A stretch of 64,000 bases of DNA from positions 1 to 64,000 of the forward strand of contig NZ_JADRHM010000001.1 of assembly GCF_018205345.1 (NCBI RefSeq). The letters are read 5' to 3'. Under the pieces are notes generated by a model. That model was not told where the DNA came from. It saw only the letters and a program-made list of their open reading frames with translations, and did not search any database. This document shows, piece by piece, positions 7,503-14,893 of this stretch (position 1 is its first letter; each line of letters starts with the position of its first letter). Source of the stretch: Fusobacterium sp. DD2 (GTDB lineage Bacteria > Fusobacteriota > Fusobacteriia > Fusobacteriales > Fusobacteriaceae). The position numbers and the translations under genes are program-made.

Positions 7503-8258
7503 ATGGTAGAATTTCAGAAACTCTCTAATTTCTTTTTTGAATTTATAGAGAGTGATATTAAGTTTATTGGGGACTTTTATTATGACCTTCATATTCATAC
7601 TACTGCGTCAGACAGCTTTATAAAGCCTGAATTCTTAGAAGGATTTGTAAGGGATAAGAGATATCTTATTGCAGTAACCGATCACAATGAGATACGTGGT
7701 GCTGTCAGAGTCAATGAATTAGGTGTAAATAATGTTCCTGGTTTGGAATTAGGATGTGAAGATGGTTTTGAGATGCTTGTGTATTTTAAGAAAATGCAGG
7801 ATCTTGAAGATTTTTATAGAAGAGAGGTTGAACCTTATAAGAATATAAAGAGAATGGCTAAGACTCACAGAGATATCTATGAGTATCTAGAAGCCTTAGA
7901 GGAGTATAACTGCCATAAATCTATTCCACATATATGTGGTTTAGTACAGAAGAACTTTATTAAGAATAAACCATATATTCATGATATTTTAGAGAGAACA
8001 GATTCTGTAGAAACACACAATCATGCACTTTCAGAAGTAAGGAATATGGTAGCTACAAAACTTAGAGAGGATTATGATAAAACTGCAACCTTTGGAAGTG
8101 ATGCACATATTTTAAGAGATCTCCTTTCATATTACAGATATTCAAATTTAGAACTTAAAAAAGGGGAAAAGGTTATAGACTATCTGTATAAATTAGGTAG
8201 TTTAAGCGGGATTGGACAAAAACATATTATGCATATGCTCAAAAAACATGAGGAGTAA
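7503..8258 (+). CDS. PHP-domain phosphoesterase-like protein
   Basis: A 251-aa protein with the PHP metal-binding motifs: DLHIHTTASDS near residue 28 (HxH), VTDHNEIRG near residue 57, and a late FGSDAHI near residue 198. PHP proteins hydrolyse phosphoester bonds using two or three metal ions. This one lacks a polymerase or HisJ-specific context, so the substrate is unknown. It follows cls by 21 bases and probably shares its promoter; a link to phospholipid metabolism is only positional. It is soluble, without signal peptide. Mis-assigned specificity is the main doubt; the fold call is firm. Confidence 0.8.
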   Translation: MVEFQKLSNFFFEFIESDIKFIGDFYYDLHIHTTASDSFIKPEFLEGFVRDKRYLIAVTDHNEIRGAVRVNELGVNNVPGLELGCEDGFEMLVYFKKMQDLEDFYRREVEPYKNIKRMAKTHRDIYEYLEALEEYNCHKSIPHICGLVQKNFIKNKPYIHDILERTDSVETHNHALSEVRNMVATKLREDYDKTATFGSDAHILRDLLSYYRYSNLELKKGEKVIDYLYKLGSLSGIGQKHIMHMLKKHEE

Positions 8259-8305
8259 AAAAAGTACTTTTAAAATTTTAGAATATGTTGTATAATGTTC
8301 AAAGT

Positions 8306-8382
8306 GATCCCGTAGCTCAATTGGATAGAGCAATTCCCTCCTAAGGAATAGGCTGTGTGTTCAAACCACATCGGGATCGCCA
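8306..8382 (+). tRNA. tRNA-Arg (anticodon CCT)
   Basis: A 77-nt cloverleaf with encoded CCA. The acceptor stem is GATCCCG/CGGGATC with discriminator G, the D-arm is GCTC..GAGC, the anticodon stem ATTCC/GGAAT carries the loop CTCCTAA (anticodon CCT, decoding AGG), and the T-arm is GTGTG/CACAT. A TATAAT box lies at 8291-8296, about 10 bases upstream. The 3' end is only 9 bases from the RBS of the following lipoprotein gene. Confidence 0.97.
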
Positions 8383-8401
8383 TTTTTTTATGGAGGCAAT
8401 T

Positions 8402-8698
8402 ATGAAATCTAAATGGATGTTATTTTTGTTTTTGCTACTGATGATAGGATGTACATCATCTTATAATAGAGGCTCTGTTTCAAGAAGGTATGCTAAACTT
8501 GATAGAAAACTTGATCAGCTTATGGATGATGAGATTGATGAAGATAAAAGATCAGAACTTGAACAGGAGTTTAGAGAGTTTTCAAATGGGATGATGAGAT
8601 ATAAAATTGAAAATCATGAAGAGGATACAGGTTATCTAAATGAGTATATAAAAAAAGCTGGAATAAGGCTTGAATATTTGAAGGATTTAAAGGATTAA
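8402..8698 (+). CDS. Small lipoprotein of unknown function
   Basis: A 98-aa protein with a short basic N-terminus, a hydrophobic core and the lipobox MIGC (Cys about residue 17), so it should be lipidated and anchored in the envelope. The mature part is highly charged and helical (Arg/Lys/Asp/Glu-rich); no family is recognised. ATG 8402 has GGAGG at 8392-8396. A longer in-frame start at 8357 falls within the tRNA-Arg and is rejected. No promoter fits in the 19 bases between the tRNA and the start codon, so it is probably co-transcribed with the tRNA and released by tRNA 3' processing. A terminator follows immediately. Confidence 0.75.
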   Translation: MKSKWMLFLFLLLMIGCTSSYNRGSVSRRYAKLDRKLDQLMDDEIDEDKRSELEQEFREFSNGMMRYKIENHEEDTGYLNEYIKKAGIRLEYLKDLKD

Positions 8699-8701
8699 GA
8701 T

Positions 8702-8731
8702 AAAAAAGACATTTTTTAATGTCTTTTTTTT
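8702..8731 (+). terminator. Intrinsic terminator
   Basis: AAAAAAGACATT pairs with AATGTCTTTTTTT, a strong hairpin with a U-tract, right after the lipoprotein stop. The remaining about 190 bases to the Crp-like gene hold only AT-rich sequence and its promoter region. Confidence 0.85.
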
Positions 8732-8921
8732 ATTTAATGTGATTTAATAAAATGAAATTGGGCCTATATATTATTAAAAAAATTATATATTCCACTTAAA
8801 TACAGTTTAATTTATTCGTGATTTGAAAAATAAATACTAAAAAAATACAAAAACTATTTTAAAAATGAAGCGAATGTGGTAGAATTGTATTGTAACAAAA
8901 ACATCATCACGGGGGGATTTC

Positions 8922-9485
8922 ATGAAAGAGGTTAGGATTAAGGCAAAAGATTCAATGATTTTAGAAAATAAATTTTACGTAATAAAAAAAGGTAAAATTT
9001 TAGTGGAAAATATTTTTCCAAATGGAAAAGTGATTGCAAATGAGCATTGGCTTAGGGCAGGTGAGTTTGTTGGAGACCTGTTAAGTTATTATCACATGAA
9101 GAAGATTGAGGTTCCAGATATAGAGTTGGAGATAAAAGCATTAGAAGACACAGTTTTGCAAGAGGTTGACTTTGATATTGAGGATATTAAAAATAATAAA
9201 TTTATGGATAAACTTTTGTTAAGCCTGATGAAGATACATATATTTCAACTTTTGTACCACTTTTATGACACTAAGGGATATATACTTACTTTGCTGAAAT
9301 TATACTCTGATAGTAATAATGTTATCTCAAAGGATGAGTTTAATGTGGAACATTTTAATATAAGTAAAAGCCAATACTATAATGTTTTTTCTAAATTAAA
9401 AGATAAAGGGTATGTAAAAGAGGAAAAGAAAAAGATTTTTCTCAATGTAGATAAGGCAGATGAGTATTTAGAAGGTTTTTATTAG
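8922..9485 (+). CDS. Crp/Fnr-family transcriptional regulator (divergent)
   Basis: A 187-aa protein with the Crp layout. It has an N-terminal beta-roll region (residues 1-85, with the spacing of the cyclic-nucleotide-binding fold around LRAGEFVGDLLSYY), a central dimerisation helix (about 90-115), and a C-terminal winged helix (about 120-187, with FNISKSQYYNVFSKLKDKG as the recognition part). The effector-binding Arg/Ser/Thr of true CRP is not evident, and there is no FNR-type Cys cluster, so the ligand is unknown. The RBS is an unusual GGGGGG run about 8 bases before the ATG. It is monocistronic; the carbonic anhydrase downstream has its own promoter. Confidence 0.7.
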   Translation: MKEVRIKAKDSMILENKFYVIKKGKILVENIFPNGKVIANEHWLRAGEFVGDLLSYYHMKKIEVPDIELEIKALEDTVLQEVDFDIEDIKNNKFMDKLLLSLMKIHIFQLLYHFYDTKGYILTLLKLYSDSNNVISKDEFNVEHFNISKSQYYNVFSKLKDKGYVKEEKKKIFLNVDKADEYLEGFY

Positions 9486-9512
9486 ATAGAATTTTATAGC
9501 TGATTATTTTCA

Positions 9513-9541
9513 TTGACACTCCTCAATATTTAGTTTAAAAT
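9513..9541 (+). promoter_or_regulatory. sigma70 promoter with overlapping palindrome, carbonic anhydrase
   Basis: TTGACA (9513-9518), a 17-base spacer and TAAAAT (9536-9541). Expected transcription start is near 9548, which places the upstream ATG 9548 at the mRNA 5' end and favours ATG 9578. An imperfect inverted repeat, CTCCTCAATATTTAGT (about 9519-9534) and ACTAATATATTGGGGAG (about 9551-9567), brackets the -10 and could be an operator or could fold over the RBS. Confidence 0.7.
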
Positions 9542-9577
9542 ACTTAGATGACTAATATATTGGGGAGGTCTTTTTTT

Positions 9578-10150
9578 ATGGAAAAAAACAATCTAAATGA
9601 GATATTGGATTTTAATCGTAAGTTTGTAGAGAGTAAAGAGTATGAAAAGTATAATACAACAAAGTATCCTGATAAGAAAATTGCAATTGTTTCCTGTATG
9701 GATACAAGGCTTACAGAGTTATTGCCAAAAGCTTTAAATCTTAAAAATGGAGATGCTAAGATTATAAAAAATGCTGGTGGAGCAGTAGTTCATCCATTTG
9801 GAAGTGCTATGAGAAGTCTTTTAATATGTATCTATGAGTTTGATGTAAAAGAGATATTTATAATTGGACACTATGACTGTGGAGTAAGTAATATAAATAC
9901 TGAGACTATAATTGAAAAGATGGAAAAAAGAGGAATAGAGAGCAATACTTTACATATAATCTCTAATTCAGGAATTGAAGTAAAAGACTGGCTGCATGGT
10001 TTTGACTGTGTAGAGCACTCTGTGATAGACAGTGTAAATAAAGTTAAAAATCATCCATTGGTACCAAAAGATGTAGTGGTTCATGGACTTATAATGGATC
10101 CAAAGACAGGAAAAGTAGATGTTGTTGTCAATGGATTTGAACACAGATAG
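9578..10150 (+). CDS. Beta-carbonic anhydrase
   Basis: A 190-aa beta-class carbonic anhydrase, interconverting CO2 and bicarbonate. Zinc ligands and the catalytic dyad are visible: SCMDTRL with C40, D42 and R44, and GHYDCG with H98 and C101. Length is typical of compact bacterial beta-CAs. ATG 9578 has GGGGAGG at 9562-9568; the alternative ATG 9548 coincides with the predicted transcription start and is rejected. A DUF368 gene follows after 15 bases and an RlpA gene follows that, so the three probably form one operon. The enzyme would supply bicarbonate for carboxylations in an anaerobe that lives with high CO2. Confidence 0.9.
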   Translation: MEKNNLNEILDFNRKFVESKEYEKYNTTKYPDKKIAIVSCMDTRLTELLPKALNLKNGDAKIIKNAGGAVVHPFGSAMRSLLICIYEFDVKEIFIIGHYDCGVSNINTETIIEKMEKRGIESNTLHIISNSGIEVKDWLHGFDCVEHSVIDSVNKVKNHPLVPKDVVVHGLIMDPKTGKVDVVVNGFEHR

Positions 10151-10165
10151 GAATACGGAGGAAAA

Positions 10166-10969
10166 ATGATACTATTATTTATAAAGGGAATAATCATAGG
10201 AATAGCTAATATAATACCAGGTGTTTCTGGAGGAACTCTTGCAGTGGTATTAGGAGTATATGACAAGCTTACAGAGGCAATAGGGAATTTTCCTGTTGTT
10301 CCTTTAAAGAAAAAAATTGAATATGGAAAATTTTTAGCTAACATTGGGATAGGAGCTGGAGTTGGGATAGTTTTATTTGCGAAACTTATAGAATTTTCAG
10401 TTACAAATTATCCTAAATTGACAGCTGGAATATTTACACTTCTTATTGTGCCATCAATACCATATATTATAAAAAATGAGGATAAAAAAAATGGAAAAAA
10501 TATAACATTTTTTACAATTGGAGCTTTAGCAGCACTTGTATTTGTACTTGCTGACTACTTCTACGGAGGTAAGACAGAGCCAGGAGAGCTTGCTAATGTA
10601 ATCACTTTTGGATACATGATAAAGCTTTTCATATGTGGTGGAATTGCAGCAGGGGCTATGATAATCCCTGGAATATCTGGCTCTATGCTACTTTTAATGC
10701 TTGGAGAATACTACAATGTTCTGGGATTTATCAATAGATTTGTTAAGGGTATTGTGCATATTGGAAGTTACTCATCTCTTATGGATGCTGTAAATAATCT
10801 GTATTTAATTCCAATAGCAGCATTTGGTATAGGAATTTTAGTAGGTCTTGTTGTTATTGCTAAGCTTATAAATATGCTTCTTGCAAAATACAGAAGTAGC
10901 ACTCTATTTTTTATAACTGGAATAATTGTAGTGTCAATATTTCAAATATGGATAAATATATTTAAATAG
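10166..10969 (+). CDS. popT: DUF368 membrane protein, PopT-type undecaprenyl phosphate translocase
   Basis: A 267-aa polytopic membrane protein with about eight hydrophobic helices and two inverted-repeat signatures: PGVSGGTLAVVLGVYD near residue 14 and IPGISGSMLLLMLGEY near residue 168. This duplicated PG-SG motif defines DUF368. Members named PopT have been reported to recycle undecaprenyl phosphate across the cytoplasmic membrane alongside DedA-type UptA, as I recall from published genetics in Gram-positives and Vibrio. The family is firm; the lipid substrate is by homology. RBS GGAGG precedes the ATG. It sits between carbonic anhydrase and the wall-active RlpA gene, which fits an envelope role. 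Confidence 0.8.
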   Translation: MILLFIKGIIIGIANIIPGVSGGTLAVVLGVYDKLTEAIGNFPVVPLKKKIEYGKFLANIGIGAGVGIVLFAKLIEFSVTNYPKLTAGIFTLLIVPSIPYIIKNEDKKNGKNITFFTIGALAALVFVLADYFYGGKTEPGELANVITFGYMIKLFICGGIAAGAMIIPGISGSMLLLMLGEYYNVLGFINRFVKGIVHIGSYSSLMDAVNNLYLIPIAAFGIGILVGLVVIAKLINMLLAKYRSSTLFFITGIIVVSIFQIWINIFK

Positions 10970-10978
10970 GGGGATGAG

Positions 10979-11404
10979 ATGAAGAAAGGTTTTTTTCTGA
11001 TCTTTTTATTGCTGATCTGCTCAACTGTTGTTTCAGCCACAGCAAGTTGGTATGGAAAGGGATTTGAAGGAAAAGTATCAGCAAGTGGATATATTTATAC
11101 TTCAAATCAGCTTACATGTGCCTCAAATGATCATCCTTTTGGGACGGTACTCAAGGTTACAAATAAAAAGAACAAGAAATCAGTAGTAGTTGTTGTTTTA
11201 GACAGAGGTAATTTTAAAAAGAAATATGGAAGAAAGATAGATTTGAGCAAGGATGCTTTCTCTAAAATAGCAAAATTGCCAGAAGGGTTGATAAAGGTTG
11301 ATGTTGAGGTATTAAGTAAAAAGAATGCTTTTAAATATAAGCATGGAAAACCACAATTTACCAGAGATGAGTATGAGTATTATATAAATGATATAGAGAT
11401 ATAA
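10979..11404 (+). CDS. rlpA: RlpA-like septal/peptidoglycan protein
   Basis: A 141-aa secreted protein. It has an N-terminal signal peptide (residues 1-21, VSA-TA cleavage region) followed by a double-psi beta-barrel with the RlpA hallmarks ASWYGKGFEGKVSASG, HPFGTVLKVTN and the catalytic-type DRGNF...IDLSKDAF. RlpA proteins bind or cleave denuded glycan strands; this one lacks a SPOR domain and a lipobox. The Asp of DRG is retained, so lytic transglycosylase activity is possible. It lies 9 bases after the DUF368 gene and ends the operon at the second copy of the palindromic repeat. Confidence 0.85.
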   Translation: MKKGFFLIFLLLICSTVVSATASWYGKGFEGKVSASGYIYTSNQLTCASNDHPFGTVLKVTNKKNKKSVVVVVLDRGNFKKKYGRKIDLSKDAFSKIAKLPEGLIKVDVEVLSKKNAFKYKHGKPQFTRDEYEYYINDIEI

Positions 11405-11408
11405 AATA

Positions 11409-11604
11409 AGGTTGTTGCAAATCTGTAAAAATATAATTCTCTAAGCTATCAATAGTTTCTATTTATTTTGTTCACAGAAAGAAAATTTGAAACTCACTTC
11501 GTTCAGACAGTCAAATTTTCAGTATTCTGTTTCACTGCATAAATTACGAAACTATTTCTAATGCCGAGAATTTTATTTTTAAAATTTTAGAAATGCAACA
11601 ACCT
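11409..11604. repeat. 196-bp palindromic intergenic repeat, copy 2
   Basis: This is the second long copy of the element at 2428-2624, with about 20 differences by eye. Its ends are AGGTTGTTGC / GCAACAACCT where copy 1 has GGGCTGTTGC / GCAACAGCCC. Both changed positions are compensated on the other arm, so the stem is conserved rather than the sequence. It fills the whole gap between the converging rlpA and MGMT genes (5 and 4 bases from their stops), which suggests it supplies the terminator for both. Confidence 0.85.
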
Positions 11605-11608
11605 TTTT

Positions 11609-12070
11609 TTAAACAGTTTTCTTTTCTAAATTCAGTAAAAATTCCTTAATTCCAAGGCCACCAGCATACCCAACTAACTTTCCATTTTGCCCAATAACTC
11701 TATGGCATGGAATAATAATTGGAATGGGATTTTTATTATTGGCATTGCCAACTGCTCTGCAAGCCTTTTCATTTCCTATTTTTACTGCAATATCCTTATA
11801 TGAAGCAGTAGTGCCATATGGAATCTCAAGAAGAGCATTCCACACTTTAAGCTGGAAATCTGTTCCATGAGGAATGAATTTCACAGAGAACTCTTTTCTT
11901 TTTCCCTTTAGATATTCCTGAATCTCCTTGGCACACTCTTTTATAAGTGGTGTTTCCTCTTTTTTACCCTCACCTTTTGTCTTACCAAAATCTATTCTAC
12001 AAATATAATCTTCATCCTGAAATATAGTGATATCACCTATTAAAGTTGAATAACTAGAATATAACATCAT
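11609..12070 (-). CDS. ogt: Methylated-DNA-[protein]-cysteine S-methyltransferase
   Basis: A 153-aa O6-alkylguanine DNA alkyltransferase. It has the DNA-binding winged helix (IPYGTTASYKDIAVKIG, residues 83-99), the conserved RAVGNANNKNP (105-115) and the active-site IIPCHRVIG with Cys122, which takes the alkyl group irreversibly. The N-terminal domain is short and Ada-type DNA or metal domains are absent, so it is a stand-alone Ogt/MGMT. Its start overlaps the end of the OmpA-like gene by 17 bases, with no strong RBS of its own, indicating coupling. An alternative start is Met2 at 12067. Confidence 0.93.
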   Translation of the reverse strand: MMLYSSYSTLIGDITIFQDEDYICRIDFGKTKGEGKKEETPLIKECAKEIQEYLKGKRKEFSVKFIPHGTDFQLKVWNALLEIPYGTTASYKDIAVKIGNEKACRAVGNANNKNPIPIIIPCHRVIGQNGKLVGYAGGLGIKEFLLNLEKKTV

Positions 12071-12614
12071 TTCTTGAAATTATAAACTCTACTCTTCTGT
12101 TTTGAGCTCTTCCAGCAGCAGTTTCATTAGATGCTACAGGACTTTGTTTACCATATCCTTCAATAGATATATTGCTTCTGTCTACACCTCTATTTGCAAG
12201 ATAATTTTTAATAGAATATGCTCTTCTCATAGAAAGTCCAAGGTTATACTGATCTGTTCCTATATAATCTGTATGTCCGTTAATTTTGATTTTAATATCT
12301 TTATTCTCTTCAAGAGCTTTAGCAAGAGTATTTAAACTTCCCTTAACTCCTTCTTTAACCTGTGTCTTGTCAAAGTCAAATAGAATTGCTTCAGGCATTG
12401 AAAGAACTAAATTGTTTCCCTCTTTTTTAATTGTTACACCAGCCTGATTGAAAACTATAATCTCTTCAAGAGGTTTTTTCTTTGAATTGATATCAGTTAG
12501 AACGTATGAAGCATCACCTTCCTCTATGTCAATTTCTCTGATGTTTTTGTCAGTTGATGCACAACCACCTAGTAAAAATGTTGTAATACCTAAAATAAGA
12601 AGCAGTTTTTTCAT
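12054..12614 (-). CDS. OmpA/Pal-like peptidoglycan-associated lipoprotein
   Basis: A 186-aa lipoprotein with signal sequence MKKLLLILGITTFLLGG and lipobox LGGC. After a variable stretch (about residues 20-75) comes an OmpA_C domain with INGHTDYIGTDQYNLGLS, the RRAYSIKNYL helix and a terminal GRAQNRRVEF. This is the peptidoglycan-binding pattern, including the Asp and Arg that hold diaminopimelate or, in fusobacteria, lanthionine. It should tether the outer membrane to the wall. ATG 12614 has AGGAGGATTT upstream; a longer frame start at 12695 reaches into the L,D-transpeptidase gene and is rejected. No tol genes are adjacent. Confidence 0.88.
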   Translation of the reverse strand: MKKLLLILGITTFLLGGCASTDKNIREIDIEEGDASYVLTDINSKKKPLEEIIVFNQAGVTIKKEGNNLVLSMPEAILFDFDKTQVKEGVKGSLNTLAKALEENKDIKIKINGHTDYIGTDQYNLGLSMRRAYSIKNYLANRGVDRSNISIEGYGKQSPVASNETAAGRAQNRRVEFIISRNDVIF

Positions 12615-12648
12615 GTAAATAAATCCTCCTTTAAAATCTATAATAAAT

Positions 12649-13821
12649 TTAATTGAATATAACAAACATAACATTGTCTTGAGCTCTTTGCTCATTTTGT
12701 TTTTTATTTGGAGTCTTAATCATCCAGTCAAATAGGAATTTTGCATGCTCTTCAGTAGTACGTATACATTTTCTTGTACCTGTAAATGTTCCTAAAGTTG
12801 TCTCTTTCTGTTTCATAAAGAACTCTTTATTGATCTCTTCATCATAGTTGATAGGAGTACCGTGAAGATATCCACCACCAGAGAATCTGATAGCATATCT
12901 TGCATACCCTTGTTTATCTCCACCCTCTCCGTTATATGGCATTACATATTTAGCCATTGGAGCTATATAGAATCCTTTTGGTGTTTCAAAACCTAATTGG
13001 CTTTCAATACCAGTTTTACTATATACATAAGAGATAACTTCCCATCTTCCATTATTTTTTTCAAATACAATCATATTTTGGTTTGCAACGTCAATTGCAA
13101 CTACCTTTGTAAAATTATCTTTTACTTTTGGATTTGTTGATATAGAAGAGTTAGAGATAATAAGCTCCTCTTTTATACTTGCAACTTTTACTTTAGAAGT
13201 AGTTTTTCCTTTTTCAATTATTGCTAGAATTGATCTGTCTGGAATATAGATCTCTTCATTAGTATCTACTGCTTTACCAATTATACTTTGGTCAAGTGAT
13301 GTTCCATATTTATCCTTCTGTCTTTTGAAGTTTTGGTTATTAGGATTTGGAACATAAGAGTTTGTACTTGCAATCTCTCTTCCTAAAGCTTCCTGTGTTT
13401 TAATAAAGTTTTGAAGTTCATCAATTTTATCTAAAGCCTTTTGGAATCTGAAGATTCTCTTTCTAACAAGGTTTCCAGATATATATCCCTCTGTACCTTT
13501 TGCATCTCTTACATGATACCATATATTACCGTAATCATATATTTTTTCCAGAGCGATTAATTTTGTGTTATAATAATACTTAGAGACAATCTTACCTTTT
13601 GTAGATGGTAAATCTCTTAAATTAGCAACTCTTGATCTGACAAATACATAATCCAAAACTTTTGGATGTCCACCTGCGTATTTTTCATTGATGATAATAT
13701 TGTCAGGTATCTTGTTGTCATATACAGCAATTGTTGACCAGTCATTTTGACCATTGAAGGCAAAAAGACTTACACTTGATAAAATAAACATTTTGATTAA
13801 AATAAATTTTAAGTATCTCAT
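12649..13821 (-). CDS. SH3-L,D-transpeptidase (YkuD-like)
   Basis: A 390-aa exported wall enzyme. The signal peptide is residues 1-21, a bacterial SH3 domain covers about 58-120 (VANLRDLPSTKGKIVS and WYHVRDAKGTEGYISG), then comes a linker, then a catalytic YkuD domain (about 235-390). Its conserved His is in YLHGTP (H320) and the nucleophile is in TGTRKCIRTT (C352). The usual S-x-GC-[IV]-R is here T-R-K-C-I-R, with the Gly before Cys replaced by Lys. It would form 3-3 cross-links or attach proteins to peptidoglycan. ATG 13821 has GGTGGGA upstream. It is the first gene of the leftward envelope group ahead of the OmpA-like lipoprotein. Confidence 0.8.
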   Translation of the reverse strand: MRYLKFILIKMFILSSVSLFAFNGQNDWSTIAVYDNKIPDNIIINEKYAGGHPKVLDYVFVRSRVANLRDLPSTKGKIVSKYYYNTKLIALEKIYDYGNIWYHVRDAKGTEGYISGNLVRKRIFRFQKALDKIDELQNFIKTQEALGREIASTNSYVPNPNNQNFKRQKDKYGTSLDQSIIGKAVDTNEEIYIPDRSILAIIEKGKTTSKVKVASIKEELIISNSSISTNPKVKDNFTKVVAIDVANQNMIVFEKNNGRWEVISYVYSKTGIESQLGFETPKGFYIAPMAKYVMPYNGEGGDKQGYARYAIRFSGGGYLHGTPINYDEEINKEFFMKQKETTLGTFTGTRKCIRTTEEHAKFLFDWMIKTPNKKQNEQRAQDNVMFVIFN

Positions 13822-13973
13822 AATCCCACCTATACAATTAGTTTTTCCTTAATTTGATTATACTAATTGTAACATTAAAAGGTGTACTATTCAAGAAAAA
13901 TAAATTGAGAAAATAAAAGGAATTATTAAGTGAAAGTAGAATAAAACTACGTTACACTTGAAAGGGGGAAAAG

Positions 13974-14486
13974 ATGAAAGAAGAAAATGTTGATGCTTAT
14001 TCTGAAGTGAGTAAATCCATTGGAAAAATAGCAATTTTTGGAGCTTTATCCCAAGATGAGCTAAAAGAAATAATCTCTTCCATGACACTGAAAAAATATG
14101 AAAAAGGTGATGTGATATTTAAACAGGGAGGGTCACCTGAGTACATAAATATAGTTGAAGAGGGATCAGTGAAACTTGTGAGAGATGAAGATGGGAAGGA
14201 ACAGTTAGTTCACGTATGTATGGAAGGGGAATCATTTGGAGAAACAGCTCTTTTAGGCATACTTCCCTATGCAATAAGTGCTGTTGCTGAAACTGAGGTT
14301 TTTGTATTGCAGATGTCAAAGTTTGCATTTCATGATCTTTCTAAAGAAAATCCTAAACTTTTCTCAAAATTTTTGCTGAATATTACAAGAGAGATATGCA
14401 GGCATAACTATGTCTGTGAGAAAAGTCTGGCAAAAGAGATAGAAGAAAAAAATAATTGCTTAACAAAATTGAAAAATAATGTATAA
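13974..14486 (+). CDS. Cyclic-nucleotide-binding-domain protein without HTH
   Basis: A 170-aa protein made of one cNMP-binding beta-roll (about residues 18-135). Hallmarks are GDVIFKQGG, the EGSVKLVR strand and GESFGETALLG, which matches the phosphate-binding cassette, though the Arg that grips the cyclic phosphate is replaced in LGILPYAIS-type sequence. The C-terminal 35 residues are a charged helix and no winged helix follows, so it is not a normal Crp repressor or activator. It could be a sensor subunit or a truncated regulator. A GGGGGAAAAG RBS precedes the ATG. The double rubredoxin gene follows 33 bases later. Confidence 0.75.
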   Translation: MKEENVDAYSEVSKSIGKIAIFGALSQDELKEIISSMTLKKYEKGDVIFKQGGSPEYINIVEEGSVKLVRDEDGKEQLVHVCMEGESFGETALLGILPYAISAVAETEVFVLQMSKFAFHDLSKENPKLFSKFLLNITREICRHNYVCEKSLAKEIEEKNNCLTKLKNNV

Positions 14487-14519
14487 TAGATGTAGAAATT
14501 AACTTGTTGGAGGTTTAAG

Positions 14520-14861
14520 ATGAAAAAATATGTTTGTGAAGTATGTGGATACGTATATGACCCAGCAGTAGGAGACCCAGAACATGGAATAGCTGCAGGA
14601 ACACCTTTTGAACAACTTCCTGAGGATTGGACTTGCCCACCTTGTGGAATAACTAAAGATCACTTTTCACCTTTAAAAGAGCATGATACTGCTACTAAAG
14701 GACTTTATGTTTGCGAAGTATGCGGATATGTTTATGATCCAGCAGTAGGAGATCCAGAACATGGAATAGCAAAGGGAACTGCATTTGCAGAGTTACCAGA
14801 AGACTGGACTTGCCCTCCATGTGGAGCAACAAAAGAACATTTTTCAAAAATGAAATTCTAA
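14520..14861 (+). CDS. Tandem double rubredoxin
   Basis: A 113-aa protein composed of two complete rubredoxin domains joined by a 12-residue linker. Iron ligands are C6, C9, C39, C42 in the first and C65, C68, C98, C101 in the second (motifs [10 protein letters not shown] and CPPCG). The two halves are about 85% identical, so the duplication looks recent or is kept alike by gene conversion. Most rubredoxins are about 53 aa with one iron. The protein should shuttle electrons for oxygen or peroxide detoxification (rubrerythrin, flavodiiron) in this anaerobe; no partner gene is adjacent. RBS GGAGG lies at the normal distance. Confidence 0.93.
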   Translation: MKKYVCEVCGYVYDPAVGDPEHGIAAGTPFEQLPEDWTCPPCGITKDHFSPLKEHDTATKGLYVCEVCGYVYDPAVGDPEHGIAKGTAFAELPEDWTCPPCGATKEHFSKMKF

Positions 14862-14865
14862 TAAA

Positions 14866-14893
14866 AAATCGGACTTTTCAGTCCGACTTTTTT
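14866..14893. terminator. Bidirectional terminator
   Basis: TCGGACT / AGTCCGA with a TTTC loop, preceded by AAAAAA and followed by TTTTTT. It lies between the converging double-rubredoxin and dipeptidase genes and overlaps the dipeptidase stop. Confidence 0.85.

Noticed and set aside
8357-8401. Longer N-terminus for the lipoprotein starting within tRNA-Arg
   Set aside because: It overlaps the tRNA, would hide the lipobox signal peptide, and the RBS fits ATG 8402.
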